Origin: a bacterium
Lineage (GTDB): Bacteria > Vulcanimicrobiota > JABDET01
Assembly (NCBI GenBank): GCA_021817145.1
Contig: JAKAVV010000008.1
Location: 1 to 64,000 of the forward strand
Length of the DNA: 64,000 nt
Direction of reading: 5' to 3'
Shown: piece by piece, positions 9,229 to 18,028 of the stretch
Layout: every line of letters begins with the position of its first letter
Numbering within the stretch: position 1 is the first letter of the stretch
Translations under genes and position numbers: made by a program
Notes under the pieces: generated by a model
Database searches by the model: none
What the model saw: the letters and a program-made list of their open reading frames with translations, nothing else
What the model was told of the DNA's origin: nothing

Positions 9229-10712
9229 CCTTTCACCACCCTTACGGTTTGAAGTGTTGAATCCGCCACCCCTGTAATTCGGGAACCAGCTTCTTGTTCT
9301 AACCGCAAATAATCTAAAATATCTTGTGTAAATTCTTCACCAGGAGCAATCGCAGGGATTCCTGGAGGATATGTTGTGATCAATTCTGTTGAAACTCTTC
9401 CATCCGCTTTTTCAAGGGGAACTGTTTCATGCTGAGAAACAAAAGCATCTCTTGGAGAAAGTTTTAAGGGGGGCCAATCAGGGAGTCTGGCTCCTTTTTT
9501 TTCAAGGAATCCCTTTGATTCCTGATTCGGAATTTTAAGAATCTGTTTAATTCCATTCACCAACTGATCAACCTCCTTTTCTGAATCCGAAATCGTGATT
9601 AATGCAACAACGTGGAAAAGATCGCTTAATTCAATCTGAACCCCCCCTTTACTTCTTAATCGCTCATCCACTTCATATCCTGTCAGCCCCAGAGAACGAA
9701 GGGAAATAACCATTCGAGTTGGATCCAGAGCATAGACCCCAGGATTTCCAACAATCTCTCTGCCGATGCATTGAACACCAGGCAGATCTCTGATTTCTGC
9801 TCTTGCTTTTTCAGCTAAAGAGATGGCTTTATCCAAAAGCTCTTTCCCCTGTGTCGCCATTTGCATTCGACAGGCATCAATAGAAGCTAAGAGTAAGCAG
9901 TTAGGGCTTGTTGTGGTAAAAAGACGGAGGCAGGATTCAACGCGAGCTCGATCTACCCGATTTCCATTCAAGTGCAGCATAGAGGTTTGAGTTAAACTGC
10001 TTAACAATTTGTGGGTTGAATTGACAACCAGATCGGCTTTTGCATCAACAGCGGAAACAGGCAGATCAGGATGAAAATGGAAATGAGGTCCCCATGCTTC
10101 ATCCACCAGCGCGATTTTCCCCGAGTCATGAATAATCGAAACTAATCTTTCTAAATTGGCAGCAACTCCATAATAAGTTGGAGAAACCAGAAGCGCTGCT
10201 TTTGAGTCAGGGTGCTCTTTTAAATTTTCCACCAGAGTTTCTTCTGTAATCGTATGATCCATCTGCAGGGCATAATCAAATTCGGGTTTCATGTAAACAG
10301 GAACAGCGCCGCTGAAAATTAATCCCGCAAAAACCGACTTGTGAGCGTTTCTAGGAATTAGAATCTTATCTCCAGGATTGCAAGCAGCCATAATCATGCT
10401 GTGAACCCCTGAAGAGGAACCATTGACAAGAAAAAAAGTATAATCTGCTCCATAAGCTTTTGCGGCCAGTTCCATTGCTTGAAGCAGAGCCTCTTTCGGC
10501 TGGCTTAAATTATCAAGCCCAGGAACTTCTGTTAAATCTAATGACAAGTACGATTCTCCAATCCATTCCTTCAGTTTAGGATGAATTCCACGTCCCTGCT
10601 TATGTCCAGGAACATGAAACGGAACAACCTTATCCTTGGCATAAGAGATAAGAGCATCCAGATAAGGAGTTTTCCTCTGCTCTTTCTGAAAGGCTTCTAA
10701 TGAATCATTCAT
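9225..10712 (-). CDS. Orn/Lys/Arg decarboxylase family, PLP-dependent
   Basis: PLP-dependent fold-type I decarboxylase, probably for arginine, lysine or ornithine (polyamine synthesis). It has 495 residues, the short SpeA/YaaO-like form without the N-terminal wing domain of the E. coli inducible enzymes. HVPGHKQG near 34-41 is the family signature. DEAWGPHFHFHP supplies the PLP-binding Asp and His, and STHKLLSSLTQ near 229-239 holds the Schiff-base Lys. A C-terminal domain begins at about 380. The gene overlaps the HNH nuclease gene by 4 bp upstream and the R3H/AAA gene downstream. Substrate cannot be decided from sequence alone. Confidence 0.9.
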   Translation of the reverse strand: MNDSLEAFQKEQRKTPYLDALISYAKDKVVPFHVPGHKQGRGIHPKLKEWIGESYLSLDLTEVPGLDNLSQPKEALLQAMELAAKAYGADYTFFLVNGSSSGVHSMIMAACNPGDKILIPRNAHKSVFAGLIFSGAVPVYMKPEFDYALQMDHTITEETLVENLKEHPDSKAALLVSPTYYGVAANLERLVSIIHDSGKIALVDEAWGPHFHFHPDLPVSAVDAKADLVVNSTHKLLSSLTQTSMLHLNGNRVDRARVESCLRLFTTTSPNCLLLASIDACRMQMATQGKELLDKAISLAEKARAEIRDLPGVQCIGREIVGNPGVYALDPTRMVISLRSLGLTGYEVDERLRSKGGVQIELSDLFHVVALITISDSEKEVDQLVNGIKQILKIPNQESKGFLEKKGARLPDWPPLKLSPRDAFVSQHETVPLEKADGRVSTELITTYPPGIPAIAPGEEFTQDILDYLRLEQEAGSRITGVADSTLQTVRVVKG

Positions 10713-11209
10713 TCGCTGAATAGAAATGGGAGCCAGCTTTCAGGCACCTCCTTTCGAAAAGGACGCCAGGGGATCAATTTAGGTCTCCTGGGTCTGCTGA
10801 GCAGTTTCATTTGAGCTTCTCCAGGGAGTCTGCTGCGTTTTCTGGCATTGCACTCTTTGCAAGCGCAAACCAGATTTTCCCAGGTGGATTTTCCTCCCAT
10901 GCTTTTTGGAATAATGTGGTCAACTGTCATGTTTTTCCGTTCGGTTGAACCGCAGTACTGACAAGTATAATTATTTCTCAACAAAACATTTTTTCGGGTT
11001 AAGGGAACCTCTAAATGAGGTCTTTTCACCACATATCTAAGTCTTACAATAGAAGGGATAGGAATCATTTGACTCTGAGAACGAACCACTTTGCCATTTT
11101 GTGTTTCTACTATTTCGGCTTTACCCATAAAGATCAATTTAATGGCGCGCCTTAAATTAGTCACGTTTAAAGCTTCATAAGTAAAGTTCAGGAGAAGGAC
11201 ATCGGACAT
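10709..11209 (-). CDS. HNH endonuclease family protein
   Basis: A 166-residue protein with an HNH nuclease module. The zinc knuckle is CxxC at 83-86 (TCQYC) and C117-C120 (CKEC). The catalytic DH is at 97-98 (TVDHIIPKSMGG), followed by WENLVCACKECNARK. The N-terminal 70 residues (LLLNFTYEALNVTNLRRAIKL) are characteristic of a widespread chromosomal HNH family of unknown role, not linked to phage terminase or restriction here. The gene overlaps the SAM hydrolase by 22 bp and the decarboxylase by 4 bp, so it belongs to the housekeeping run and is unlikely to be mobile. Confidence 0.88.
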   Translation of the reverse strand: MSDVLLLNFTYEALNVTNLRRAIKLIFMGKAEIVETQNGKVVRSQSQMIPIPSIVRLRYVVKRPHLEVPLTRKNVLLRNNYTCQYCGSTERKNMTVDHIIPKSMGGKSTWENLVCACKECNARKRSRLPGEAQMKLLSRPRRPKLIPWRPFRKEVPESWLPFLFSE

Positions 11210-11976
11210 TTTAAAATCACCTTTTCCCCTTTTTTAACATTTAAAAACTCTTCCGCGCTGCCATGATTAACCGCGATCTCAATGGTATGGAAAGAATTGA
11301 GCAGAGCGGATGGAACCGCGCTCAGCTCAGAATAGGTTTCATTTAACCCTTTCAAAATCCTCTCCTTGATTAAAATTTCAGCCTTCTCTTTTGATGGAAC
11401 TAAAGCACCTGATAGATTGGTGATCAAATTCCCGAATCGATCAATATAAACAATCTCTCCATGCCAATTTCCATCTTTATCTTTCTTAGGACGAGGAGCA
11501 GGAGAATGGACAAGAGCGTTAGGATCGAGCAAATCACCCAATTCTTCGGGTTTGATTCCTTGATCAAGATAAGCTGCTAGAGGAGCAAAAATATCTCTTC
11601 CGTGAAAAGTGCTGCTGACAGGTTTTAAAAAATAAGCGGAATTTTTTACTTCAATCGTCTTTACAGGTTTTTCTTCAGGGAAAAGAGTCGTTAAAATTCC
11701 ATTGTCAGGAGCAAGAAATCGGTGGTTTTCTGTTTCCATATAAACAATTTTTCGTTTTGTTCCAACACCTGGATCAACAACAATAACAAACAAAGAGCCT
11801 TGGGGAAAATAAAAATAACTTGTTTTCAAAATAAAACCGGCTTCTGCCACATCTTGAGGGGAAATATCATGAGTTAAATCCACCATCCTGGAATTTGGAG
11901 AGATCCCTAAAATAACCCCTTTCATAACCCCTACAAAAGGGTTTGTCAACCCAAAATCAGTCATCAAGACAATCAC
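11188..11976 (-). CDS. S-adenosyl-L-methionine hydrolase (SAM hydroxide adenosyltransferase, DUF62)
   Basis: Predicted to convert SAM and water to adenosine and methionine, as shown for DUF62 members related to fluorinase and chlorinase. It has 262 residues. The N-terminal domain starts LMTDFGL with the conserved Asp, followed by DLTHDISPQDV, VVVDPGVGTKRK and APDNGIL. The C-terminal barrel has VYIDRFGNLITNL and VNHGSAEE. The halogenase-specific loop is absent. It overlaps the HNH gene by 22 bp and lies 54 bp after pdxT. A role in SAM recycling or detoxification is inferred from the family. Confidence 0.9.
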   Translation of the reverse strand: MIVLMTDFGLTNPFVGVMKGVILGISPNSRMVDLTHDISPQDVAEAGFILKTSYFYFPQGSLFVIVVDPGVGTKRKIVYMETENHRFLAPDNGILTTLFPEEKPVKTIEVKNSAYFLKPVSSTFHGRDIFAPLAAYLDQGIKPEELGDLLDPNALVHSPAPRPKKDKDGNWHGEIVYIDRFGNLITNLSGALVPSKEKAEILIKERILKGLNETYSELSAVPSALLNSFHTIEIAVNHGSAEEFLNVKKGEKVILKCPMSFS

Positions 11977-12030
11977 GACCCCATCCCTACTTGTCTCTTA
12001 AAAACAATATAAGCAAATCCTAAGGTCAGC

Positions 12031-12639
12031 TTAGTTACTCAACCCCCTTACTCCTGGATACTTCGATGACCTCACCATATCCAGGAAATATTTATGCAAA
12101 AAAGATTCTCCCGCAATTTCAGGATGAAAGGAACTGGCAAGCATATATCCTTCTTTAACAAGAACAGGCTTGCCTTGATATTCAGCCAGCACCTCTACAC
12201 TGGTTCCATCAGGTTCAAACCACGGGGCTCGAATAAAAACGCCAGGGAATGAATTGCACTTAAGAATTGGAATAGGAAACTCCTCTTCAAAGGATTCTCT
12301 TTGAGTTCCATAAGCATTTCGTTTAACCTTAATATTCATGATCCCAAGAGTCGGCTGTTCAATCGGGTTGTCAATAAACTTTTTTGCCATTAAAATCGCT
12401 CCCATGCAAGTTCCCCAAATTGGCATTCCTTCATGAGCCCGTTTTTGAATCGCCTTATCCATTCCCGATTCCTTCAATAGAAATCCGACAGTTGTAGATT
12501 CTCCTCCTGGAATAATCAATCCATTTAATACTTCTAATTCATAAGGATATTTCACTTTGATAGGCTGAACATCCAGCAGTTTTAAAATCTCTGCGTGTTC
12601 TGCCACATCCCCTTGAAAAGAAACAATTCCAATTTTCAT
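12031..12639 (-). CDS. pdxT: PLP synthase glutaminase subunit
   Basis: Class I glutaminase that feeds ammonia to PdxS for pyridoxal 5'-phosphate synthesis. PGGEST is at 44-49, the nucleophile is Cys78 in GTCMGA, and the His-x-Glu pair is in SSFHPEI. I place the start at ATG 12639, whose first base overlaps the pdxS stop (TAATG); a GTG six bases upstream would add two residues. Length of 202 residues is normal. Co-translation with pdxS fits the 12+12 complex these subunits form. The decarboxylase and HemL encoded in this window are PLP enzymes. Confidence 0.95.
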   Translation of the reverse strand: MKIGIVSFQGDVAEHAEILKLLDVQPIKVKYPYELEVLNGLIIPGGESTTVGFLLKESGMDKAIQKRAHEGMPIWGTCMGAILMAKKFIDNPIEQPTLGIMNIKVKRNAYGTQRESFEEEFPIPILKCNSFPGVFIRAPWFEPDGTSVEVLAEYQGKPVLVKEGYMLASSFHPEIAGESFLHKYFLDMVRSSKYPGVRGLSN

Positions 12640-13523
12640 TACCACCCTCGCACAGCCAGAAGCTCTTCTTCTGGCAATTTTCGAACATCCAGTCCTGGCA
12701 TGGAATCTCCCAAACCTTTTGAAATTTCAGCCAGTTTTTTAGGGTTATCATAATACGCGACAGCTTGAACAATGGCTTTCGCTCGTTTTGCGGGATCGCT
12801 GGATTTAAAGATTCCAGAGCCAACAAAAACCCCGTCGCATCCAAGCTGCATCATAAGAGCTGCATCAGCGGGTGTTGCAATTCCTCCAGCAGCAAAATTC
12901 ACAACAGGCAGTCTTTTCTCTTGAGCAACCTGTTTGACTAATTCATAAGGAGCTCCCAAATTTTTCGCTTCTGTCATCCATTCTTCCTCAGGCAGCACAG
13001 TCAATTTCTTAATCCCGTCCTGAACAGCTCGAATATGTCTAACAGCTTCCACTACATTTCCTGTGCCTGCTTCCCCTTTTGTTCGAATCATGGCGGCCCC
13101 TTCTCCAATTCTTCGAAGGGCTTCTCCTAAATCTCGGCAGCCGCAGACAAAAGGGATTTTAAATAAATGCTTATTGACATGGAAATGCTCGTCAGCAGGA
13201 GTTAACACTTCGCTTTCATCAATAAAATCAATGCCAAGGGATTCCAAAATTTGAGCTTCCACAAAATGCCCGATCCGGCATTTTGCCATCACTGGAATGG
13301 TAACGACTTCCATGATCTTCTGAATAATAGAGGGGTCTGCCATTCTGGCAACCCCTCCTTCTTTTCGAATATCAGCAGGAACCCGCTCTAAAGCCATAAC
13401 AGAGACAGCTCCAGCATCTTCAGCGATTTTAGCCTGTTCAGGGGTCGTAACATCCATAATCACGCCCCCTTTTAACATCTGAGCTAATCCACGTTTAACA
13501 AGAACAGTTCCTTCTTTCGCCAT
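12639..13523 (-). CDS. pdxS: PLP synthase subunit PdxS
   Basis: Synthase subunit that builds PLP from ribose 5-phosphate, glyceraldehyde 3-phosphate and glutamine-derived ammonia (DXP-independent route). It has 294 residues, a TIM barrel with [31 protein letters not shown] and [12 protein letters not shown], which hold the two catalytic lysines, and [20 protein letters not shown] precedes the ATG. It follows rplL by 57 bp on the same strand with no clear terminator between, an unusual neighbour for ribosomal stalk genes. pdxT overlaps its stop. Confidence 0.97.
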   Translation of the reverse strand: MAKEGTVLVKRGLAQMLKGGVIMDVTTPEQAKIAEDAGAVSVMALERVPADIRKEGGVARMADPSIIQKIMEVVTIPVMAKCRIGHFVEAQILESLGIDFIDESEVLTPADEHFHVNKHLFKIPFVCGCRDLGEALRRIGEGAAMIRTKGEAGTGNVVEAVRHIRAVQDGIKKLTVLPEEEWMTEAKNLGAPYELVKQVAQEKRLPVVNFAAGGIATPADAALMMQLGCDGVFVGSGIFKSSDPAKRAKAIVQAVAYYDNPKKLAEISKGLGDSMPGLDVRKLPEEELLAVRGW

Positions 13524-13580
13524 AAAAAAGTCCTTTTATAAAATTCTTTTTTTACAAACGAATCTCCTCTTGTTCAAATA

Positions 13581-13964
13581 TTACTTAATTTCCACTTTTG
13601 CTCCAGTTTCTTCGAACTTTTTCTTTATCTGCTCTGCTTCCTGCTTGGAAATTCCTTCTTTAATTGGTTTTGGAGCCCCTTCAACCAGATCTTTCGCTTC
13701 TTTTAAGCCCAGAGGAGTGACTTCTCGAACGGCTTTAATCACGTTGATCTTATTGGGTCCAGCGTCTTTTAAAATCACGGAAACAGTGGCTGCTTCTTCA
13801 GATTGAGCAGGCTGGGCAGCTGCTGCGGCAGGAGCTGCTGCTGCGACAGGAGCTGCTGCGCTGACCCCAAATTTCTCTTCTAGAGATTTTACCAATTCCG
13901 CTAACTCTAAAACGGTTAGATTTGAAATACCATCAATTAATTCTTCTTTTGTTACTTTTGCCAT
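13581..13964 (-). CDS. rplL: 50S ribosomal protein L7/L12
   Basis: Stalk protein that recruits translation GTPases. It has 127 residues: an N-terminal dimerisation helix ([21 protein letters not shown]), an Ala-rich hinge (about 35-55) and a C-terminal domain with [29 protein letters not shown]. It starts 4 bp after rplJ. rpoB and rpoC, which usually follow, are absent; pdxS follows instead. Confidence 0.98.
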   Translation of the reverse strand: MAKVTKEELIDGISNLTVLELAELVKSLEEKFGVSAAAPVAAAAPAAAAAQPAQSEEAATVSVILKDAGPNKINVIKAVREVTPLGLKEAKDLVEGAPKPIKEGISKQEAEQIKKKFEETGAKVEIK

Positions 13965-13968
13965 AATA

Positions 13969-14550
13969 TTATGCCTCCTTTTGTTTTTTAACTGCTTCTA
14001 ATGCGTATAATAATTTTCTGAGTGTTCCGCTTAAAACCTGAACAAATCCTGTAATAGGAGCATTCATGGTTCCTAAAACCTGTGCCAGAAGCACTGGTTT
14101 TGAAGGGAGAGACGCTAAAGTTCTTATCTGGGTTGAGTCCAAAAAGACATTGTCCATAAATCCTGCTTTTACAACAGGAAGCCCCTGAGATTTTTCATCT
14201 GATTTGTGATCTTTAGCAAAATCAAAAAGCGTCTTCGCTGTTAAAACAGGATCGTCATATCCAAAAGCAACAGCAGTCGCTTTCTCAAAGAATTTTGAAA
14301 GAGATTCTTTCTCAAGCTCTTTTAAAGCTTTTTGGGCAAGGGTGTTTTTAATGACTTTTAATTCCGATTTTCCCTCCCTTAACTTTTTACGGAGCTTTTG
14401 AAGCTCTTTTACTGGAAGTCCTTTTTCCCCTTGATAATCCGTTACAATCGCAATCTTCGCTTTTTGAAACTTCTCTTTTATTTCTTTCACCGCTTGCAAT
14501 TTTTCGGGACGAACCGCTTTTGTCCTTATTTGTGTTGTCGCGTGAGCCAT
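13969..14550 (-). CDS. rplJ: 50S ribosomal protein L10
   Basis: Binds 23S rRNA and anchors L7/L12 dimers; the L10(L12) complex usually represses its own mRNA. It has 193 residues: an N-terminal RNA-binding domain ([40 protein letters not shown]) and a C-terminal helix for L12 binding ([17 protein letters not shown]). AGGAGG at 14557-14562 precedes the ATG. A structured L10 leader with an intrinsic terminator lies immediately upstream. rplK and rplA, the usual upstream genes, are missing; a divergent accessory gene sits there. Confidence 0.97.
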   Translation of the reverse strand: MAHATTQIRTKAVRPEKLQAVKEIKEKFQKAKIAIVTDYQGEKGLPVKELQKLRKKLREGKSELKVIKNTLAQKALKELEKESLSKFFEKATAVAFGYDDPVLTAKTLFDFAKDHKSDEKSQGLPVVKAGFMDNVFLDSTQIRTLASLPSKPVLLAQVLGTMNAPITGFVQVLSGTLRKLLYALEAVKKQKEA

Positions 14551-14568
14551 TTATTCACCTCCTGCCGC

Positions 14569-14603
14569 AAAAAAAATAAAAACCTTCGCAGGCAACGCAA
14601 AGG
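14569..14603 (-). terminator. Attenuator-type intrinsic terminator before rplJ
   Basis: The stem at 14583-14603 on the minus strand (CCTTTGC pairing with GCGAAGG, 7 bp including one G-T pair, 7-nt loop) is followed by a run of T broken by a single A (14569-14582). It lies 6 bases before the Shine-Dalgarno of rplJ, inside the L10 leader, which fits an attenuator and not the end of an upstream gene. Confidence 0.75.
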
Positions 14604-14716
14604 CTTTGTTCTGCCTCGGCAGGCGGAAAGTTTATCTGGAATCTTTTTGTGATTCAGATCTCTTTCGATTATCTTTCGGGCTTTTCCCCTTTAAAAGACC
14701 TGCTGTCTGCGGCACT
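14569..14716 (-). ncRNA. Ribosomal protein L10 leader (autoregulatory 5' UTR)
   Basis: On the minus strand the segment begins with GCAGACAGCAGGT (14699-14711) and continues to CCTGCCGAGGCAG (14611-14623), then a terminator hairpin, all just upstream of the rplJ ribosome-binding site. These elements, CAGACAGCAGG pairing with CCTGCCGAGG before a final hairpin, match what I know of the Rfam L10 leader, where the L10(L12) complex controls transcription attenuation. The arm between them is longer than usual (about 75 nt). Confidence 0.75.
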
Positions 14717-14935
14717 CGTGATATTTGATAAGAGCAGGGTTAACTCCTTCTTTTCCTTCCGCTCTGTTTCTTCCACGCCATAGGCAGGAATGATGTTGTT
14801 ACAACCAAGCAATTATGTCATGAGCAGGAAGGAAGGTAATTTGATTCTCTTTTCGAAGGTCTATAACTAAATTATAGTATAGATAGAGATTTGATTTACT
14901 CATTATTGAGGAATAAAACTCAAAGGAGAATAAGG

Positions 14936-16180
14936 ATGGAAGCAAAAACAAAAAAAGCCTCTTTTCTGGGGGAAGTGATTGCTAACTTTAATCCAATGCA
15001 GCCGCTGGATGAGAAACACTCTGATTGGTACGTGGAACAGCCAGACAGCCCTCATGAGCGCATAAAAATCTGTTTATTAAACAACCCGGATGACATAAAA
15101 GTTTTATTCAGCGGACATATTGGCTCAGGGAAAACTTCTACCTTGAAAAAGTTGGTGTTAGATTCAGAAATAAAAGAAAAGTTTTTCGTTGTTCAATTTT
15201 CAGCTCATGAAGAGCTCAATATAGCGGATCTCGGTTACACTGATCTGCTTATTGCCATAGGGAAAAAAATGTATGAAGATGGGGAAAAAGAAAAATGGGT
15301 TTCCAAAGATCTTAATCAAAAGCTAAATGAATGGGCAGCAGTACAGTTTCGTGAATGGGGAACAGAAGAAGCAGCAGGAATTAAAATTGAAGGGGGGATC
15401 AGCGCTTGGTTCATGAAGGCGACTGGTCTCTTAAAAACTGGCTTCAAAGACAAAAGAACGTTCAGGGAAAAAATGGAACCACAAATTCCTCAACTTATTC
15501 AGTTTATCAATGAAATCATAGAGGCTATTGAATTTAAAAGCGGCAAAAAAGTTCTCTTGGTTCTTGAAGATCTTGACAAGCCTCCTGTAGAAAAAGCCCT
15601 GGATCTTTTTTTAACCAAAGGAACGATTTTAATCCAGCCACGATGCAAGATCCTGTTTACTGTTCCAATATCTGTTTTGTATTCAGGTAAGTTTAATATC
15701 ATCTCCCAGACTTTCCCAATCCAATTTGTGCTGCCAAATTTTAAAGTCGTAAATAAAGATGGAACACCTAACGAAGAAATTATTGAAAAAATGAAGAATA
15801 TTGTTTACCTCCGCATGAATTCAGAACTTATCGAAAAAGAAGCTCTTACTCTTGCTGTAAAAATGAGCGGTGGTGTTGTCAGAGAACTGATTAGGATTAT
15901 AAATGGAGCTGCCATCAGCGCTCTTGCAAAAAAAGAGAATGTTATTCATTTAGAAGATGTAGAGGATACTGTTAATCAATTAGCCCAGACTTACAAATAC
16001 TCTTTAACGAAAAAATCGGATATAGAAATATTAAAAAAGGTTGAGGAGACCAAAAAGTTGATTGATGACAGGATTGAGGATGTTAGAGGGCTTCTCCATG
16101 GTCAGTTTATCCTGCAGTATCCAAATGGGGAAGGCTGGTATGGAGTAAACCCCATTGTCAAAAACCTTATCAAAGATTGA
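14936..16180 (+). CDS. P-loop ATPase of an ATPase/TPR gene pair
   Basis: A 414-residue cytoplasmic P-loop NTPase of AAA/STAND-like type. Walker A GHIGSGKT is at 60-67 and Walker B VLLVLEDLDK at about 205-214. The following FTVPISVL and a helical region (about 290-350, MSGGVVRELIRIINGAA) resemble the sensor and winged-helix part of AAA_16/Orc-type proteins. I choose ATG 14936, preceded by AAAGGAG; an in-frame ATG at 14891 lacks such a site. The next gene follows with only a 17-bp gap. No known effector domain is seen. It is the first gene of an accessory region after the ribosomal genes. It could act in signalling, conflict or stress response; nothing in the sequence decides which. Confidence 0.8.
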   Translation: MEAKTKKASFLGEVIANFNPMQPLDEKHSDWYVEQPDSPHERIKICLLNNPDDIKVLFSGHIGSGKTSTLKKLVLDSEIKEKFFVVQFSAHEELNIADLGYTDLLIAIGKKMYEDGEKEKWVSKDLNQKLNEWAAVQFREWGTEEAAGIKIEGGISAWFMKATGLLKTGFKDKRTFREKMEPQIPQLIQFINEIIEAIEFKSGKKVLLVLEDLDKPPVEKALDLFLTKGTILIQPRCKILFTVPISVLYSGKFNIISQTFPIQFVLPNFKVVNKDGTPNEEIIEKMKNIVYLRMNSELIEKEALTLAVKMSGGVVRELIRIINGAAISALAKKENVIHLEDVEDTVNQLAQTYKYSLTKKSDIEILKKVEETKKLIDDRIEDVRGLLHGQFILQYPNGEGWYGVNPIVKNLIKD

Positions 16181-16197
16181 AAGGGGCTCCACTACCT

Positions 16198-17691
16198 ATG
16201 CCCATTTTAAACCCAAATGACCAATTTTCCACAGCAGAAATTGCTGCTGCTGTTCGTCATAATATAACCCAGGGGTGCCTGTATTTTGGGATCTGCGCCA
16301 ATCTTCTTAAAATCGCCGAAGTAGAGGAAATTATTACGCAAACTCTTCTCCCGCACGGAATAAAAACCTCTCAAGTTATCCTGGCAGAACGAGTGGAAGG
16401 GGAAAGCTCCGCAGAGTTCGATGTAAAAATTACGGATCCTGTTCATTATCTTGCCGAAAAAAAAAGAGAGGAGTCTAAGCCAACCCTTTATTTAATTAGA
16501 GGACTCCCTGAATTAATTCAAGGGCAATTAAAAAGAATTGAATCAGGAGATAATCAATCACAGATCGCGGATGCCTGTCTTTTACTTAATTATCACCGAG
16601 AAATTTTTCTCGAAAAAGCTATTTGCGCTTTTTTCTGGATTGATCGAGAGACTGCTGCTTATCTTGCAAATAACGCAAGAGATTTCTGGTCATTTCGAAC
16701 AGGTGTATCGGATTTCACAGATGAACTTGTGGGAAATTCTGGGCATTTATCTGATTTTATCTCTCAGAAAGAGAGTCCTGTATTGGTTTTCGGAGATCTT
16801 AAAGAAAAACTTAAAAGACTTGCGGCTTATCGCAGTAAAACTCCACAAGATGAGAATGCTGTCGGGAATCTGCTCCTTGATATTGGAATTTTATATTATC
16901 AGAAAAGAGATTTGCAGAACGCAATCGACTACTTGAATCAAGCGGCAGCAGCTTTCAAGCATCTTGAAGAGAATATTCCTTCCGGGTTCACCCCTGAACA
17001 AATCGAGGCAAGAAAAAGACTGGCAGATTCAGCTCAAAGCTCGGCATACGAATATCTTTCTCGAACTTTTTATATACTAGGTCAACTGGATGAATCTGAA
17101 GATTGGGTTCGCAGAGCGATTGAAATCAATGAACGATTACATAATGAAACTCATCTTGCCATTGATTACGACAATTTGAGCAATGTCTATCTAGTGTGCG
17201 GGAAGCTGGATGAAGCTGAATTCTGGGTTCGCAAGGCGGTTGAAATCAATGAACGATTACAGAATGAAATCAATCTTGCCACTGATTACGACACTTTGAG
17301 CTATGTCTATCTAATGCGCAAGAAGCTGGATGAAGCTGAATTCTGGGTTCGCAAGGCGATTGAAATTGACGAACGATTACATAATGAAACCAATCTTGCC
17401 ATTGATTACTCCATTTTGAGCGCTGTCTATCTAAAGCGCGGGAAGCTGGATGAAGCTGAATTCTGGGTTCGCAAGGCGATTGAAATTGACGAACGATTAC
17501 ATAATGAAACTAATCTTGCCACTGATTACAACATTTTGATCTATGTCTATCTAGCGCGCGGGAAGCTGGATGAATCTGAAGATTGGGTTCGCAAGGCGAT
17601 TGAAATTGACGAACGATTACATAATGAAACTCATCTTGCCATTGATTACGATACCTTAAAGCAAATTAATAAAGCGGCAAAAGAAACTTGA
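16198..17691 (+). CDS. TPR protein with unknown N-terminal domain, partner of the P-loop ATPase
   Basis: A 497-residue protein. Residues 1-200 form a mixed alpha/beta domain I do not recognise (AAVRHNITQGCLYFGICAN, PTLYLIRGLPELI, ICAFFWIDRETAAYL); it contains no complete P-loop. Residues about 215-490 are tetratricopeptide repeats; the last five are 40-residue units of almost identical sequence (LDEAEFWVRKAIEIDERLHN). The start could be TTG 16177, which overlaps the ATPase stop, or ATG 16198, preceded by AAAGGGG; I chose the ATG. The close spacing implies that the two proteins form one system, possibly a STAND-type sensor split into ATPase and TPR chains. Confidence 0.78.
   Translation: MPILNPNDQFSTAEIAAAVRHNITQGCLYFGICANLLKIAEVEEIITQTLLPHGIKTSQVILAERVEGESSAEFDVKITDPVHYLAEKKREESKPTLYLIRGLPELIQGQLKRIESGDNQSQIADACLLLNYHREIFLEKAICAFFWIDRETAAYLANNARDFWSFRTGVSDFTDELVGNSGHLSDFISQKESPVLVFGDLKEKLKRLAAYRSKTPQDENAVGNLLLDIGILYYQKRDLQNAIDYLNQAAAAFKHLEENIPSGFTPEQIEARKRLADSAQSSAYEYLSRTFYILGQLDESEDWVRRAIEINERLHNETHLAIDYDNLSNVYLVCGKLDEAEFWVRKAVEINERLQNEINLATDYDTLSYVYLMRKKLDEAEFWVRKAIEIDERLHNETNLAIDYSILSAVYLKRGKLDEAEFWVRKAIEIDERLHNETNLATDYNILIYVYLARGKLDESEDWVRKAIEIDERLHNETHLAIDYDTLKQINKAAKET
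17083..17655 (+). repeat. 120-bp tandem repeats encoding TPR units
   Basis: Five units with an exact period of 120 bp, phased at 17101, 17221, 17341, 17461 and 17581, each containing GGGTTCGCA and GAACGATTACA. Near identity at DNA level, including third positions, points to recent expansion or gene conversion. Copy number is likely to vary among strains. Confidence 0.9.
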
Positions 17692-17782
17692 AGAATTGAA
17701 GGACATAATGGCAAAGGAGATTCGTATTGGGCAATGCCTGATAGATTTGTAATCTACAATGCAGGGGAAAATCGTTCATCTT

Positions 17783-18028
17783 CTAAGAAATTTTCTGCTC
17801 GGGTTGTGCTTTAATTTCTTTCCAGTGTTTTGCATTTACGAGCTGGGAAAGGTGTCCGACATTTTCTGTAGCAATAATCGCTCCTACTTGCTTCGCCTGC
17901 GCAGCGAGAATAACGTCTCCGTTTAGCTCTTTATCATCTGCTGTAGGTTTCCCCTTCCACTTTGACTCTGCCCAAAATTGAGCCGCTTGCAACATTGTGA
18001 GCGGTCCTGTGTCTAGCATTATTTTCAT
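17783..18028 (-). pseudogene. PIN-domain (VapC-like) toxin with internal deletion
   Basis: 81 codons. The N-terminus MKIMLDTGPL is the canonical first strand of a PIN ribonuclease with the first catalytic Asp. It jumps at once to TMLQAAQFWAESKWKGKPTADD...GDVILAAQA...IIATENVGHLSQ, the second half of the same family. Family members are about 145-150 residues, so about 65 residues, including the second catalytic acidic residue, are missing in frame. The ATG overlaps the stop of the upstream gene (ATGA), so translation is still coupled. Nuclease activity is unlikely. Confidence 0.72.

Noticed and set aside
10709-11209. HNH nuclease as part of a mobile element or homing endonuclease
   Set aside because: It overlaps both neighbours in a housekeeping run and belongs to a common chromosomal HNH family; no intron or intein borders are seen.
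17083-17655. Regular repeats that might suggest a CRISPR array
   Set aside because: The period is 120 bp, units lack unique spacers, and the reading frame runs through as TPR repeats.
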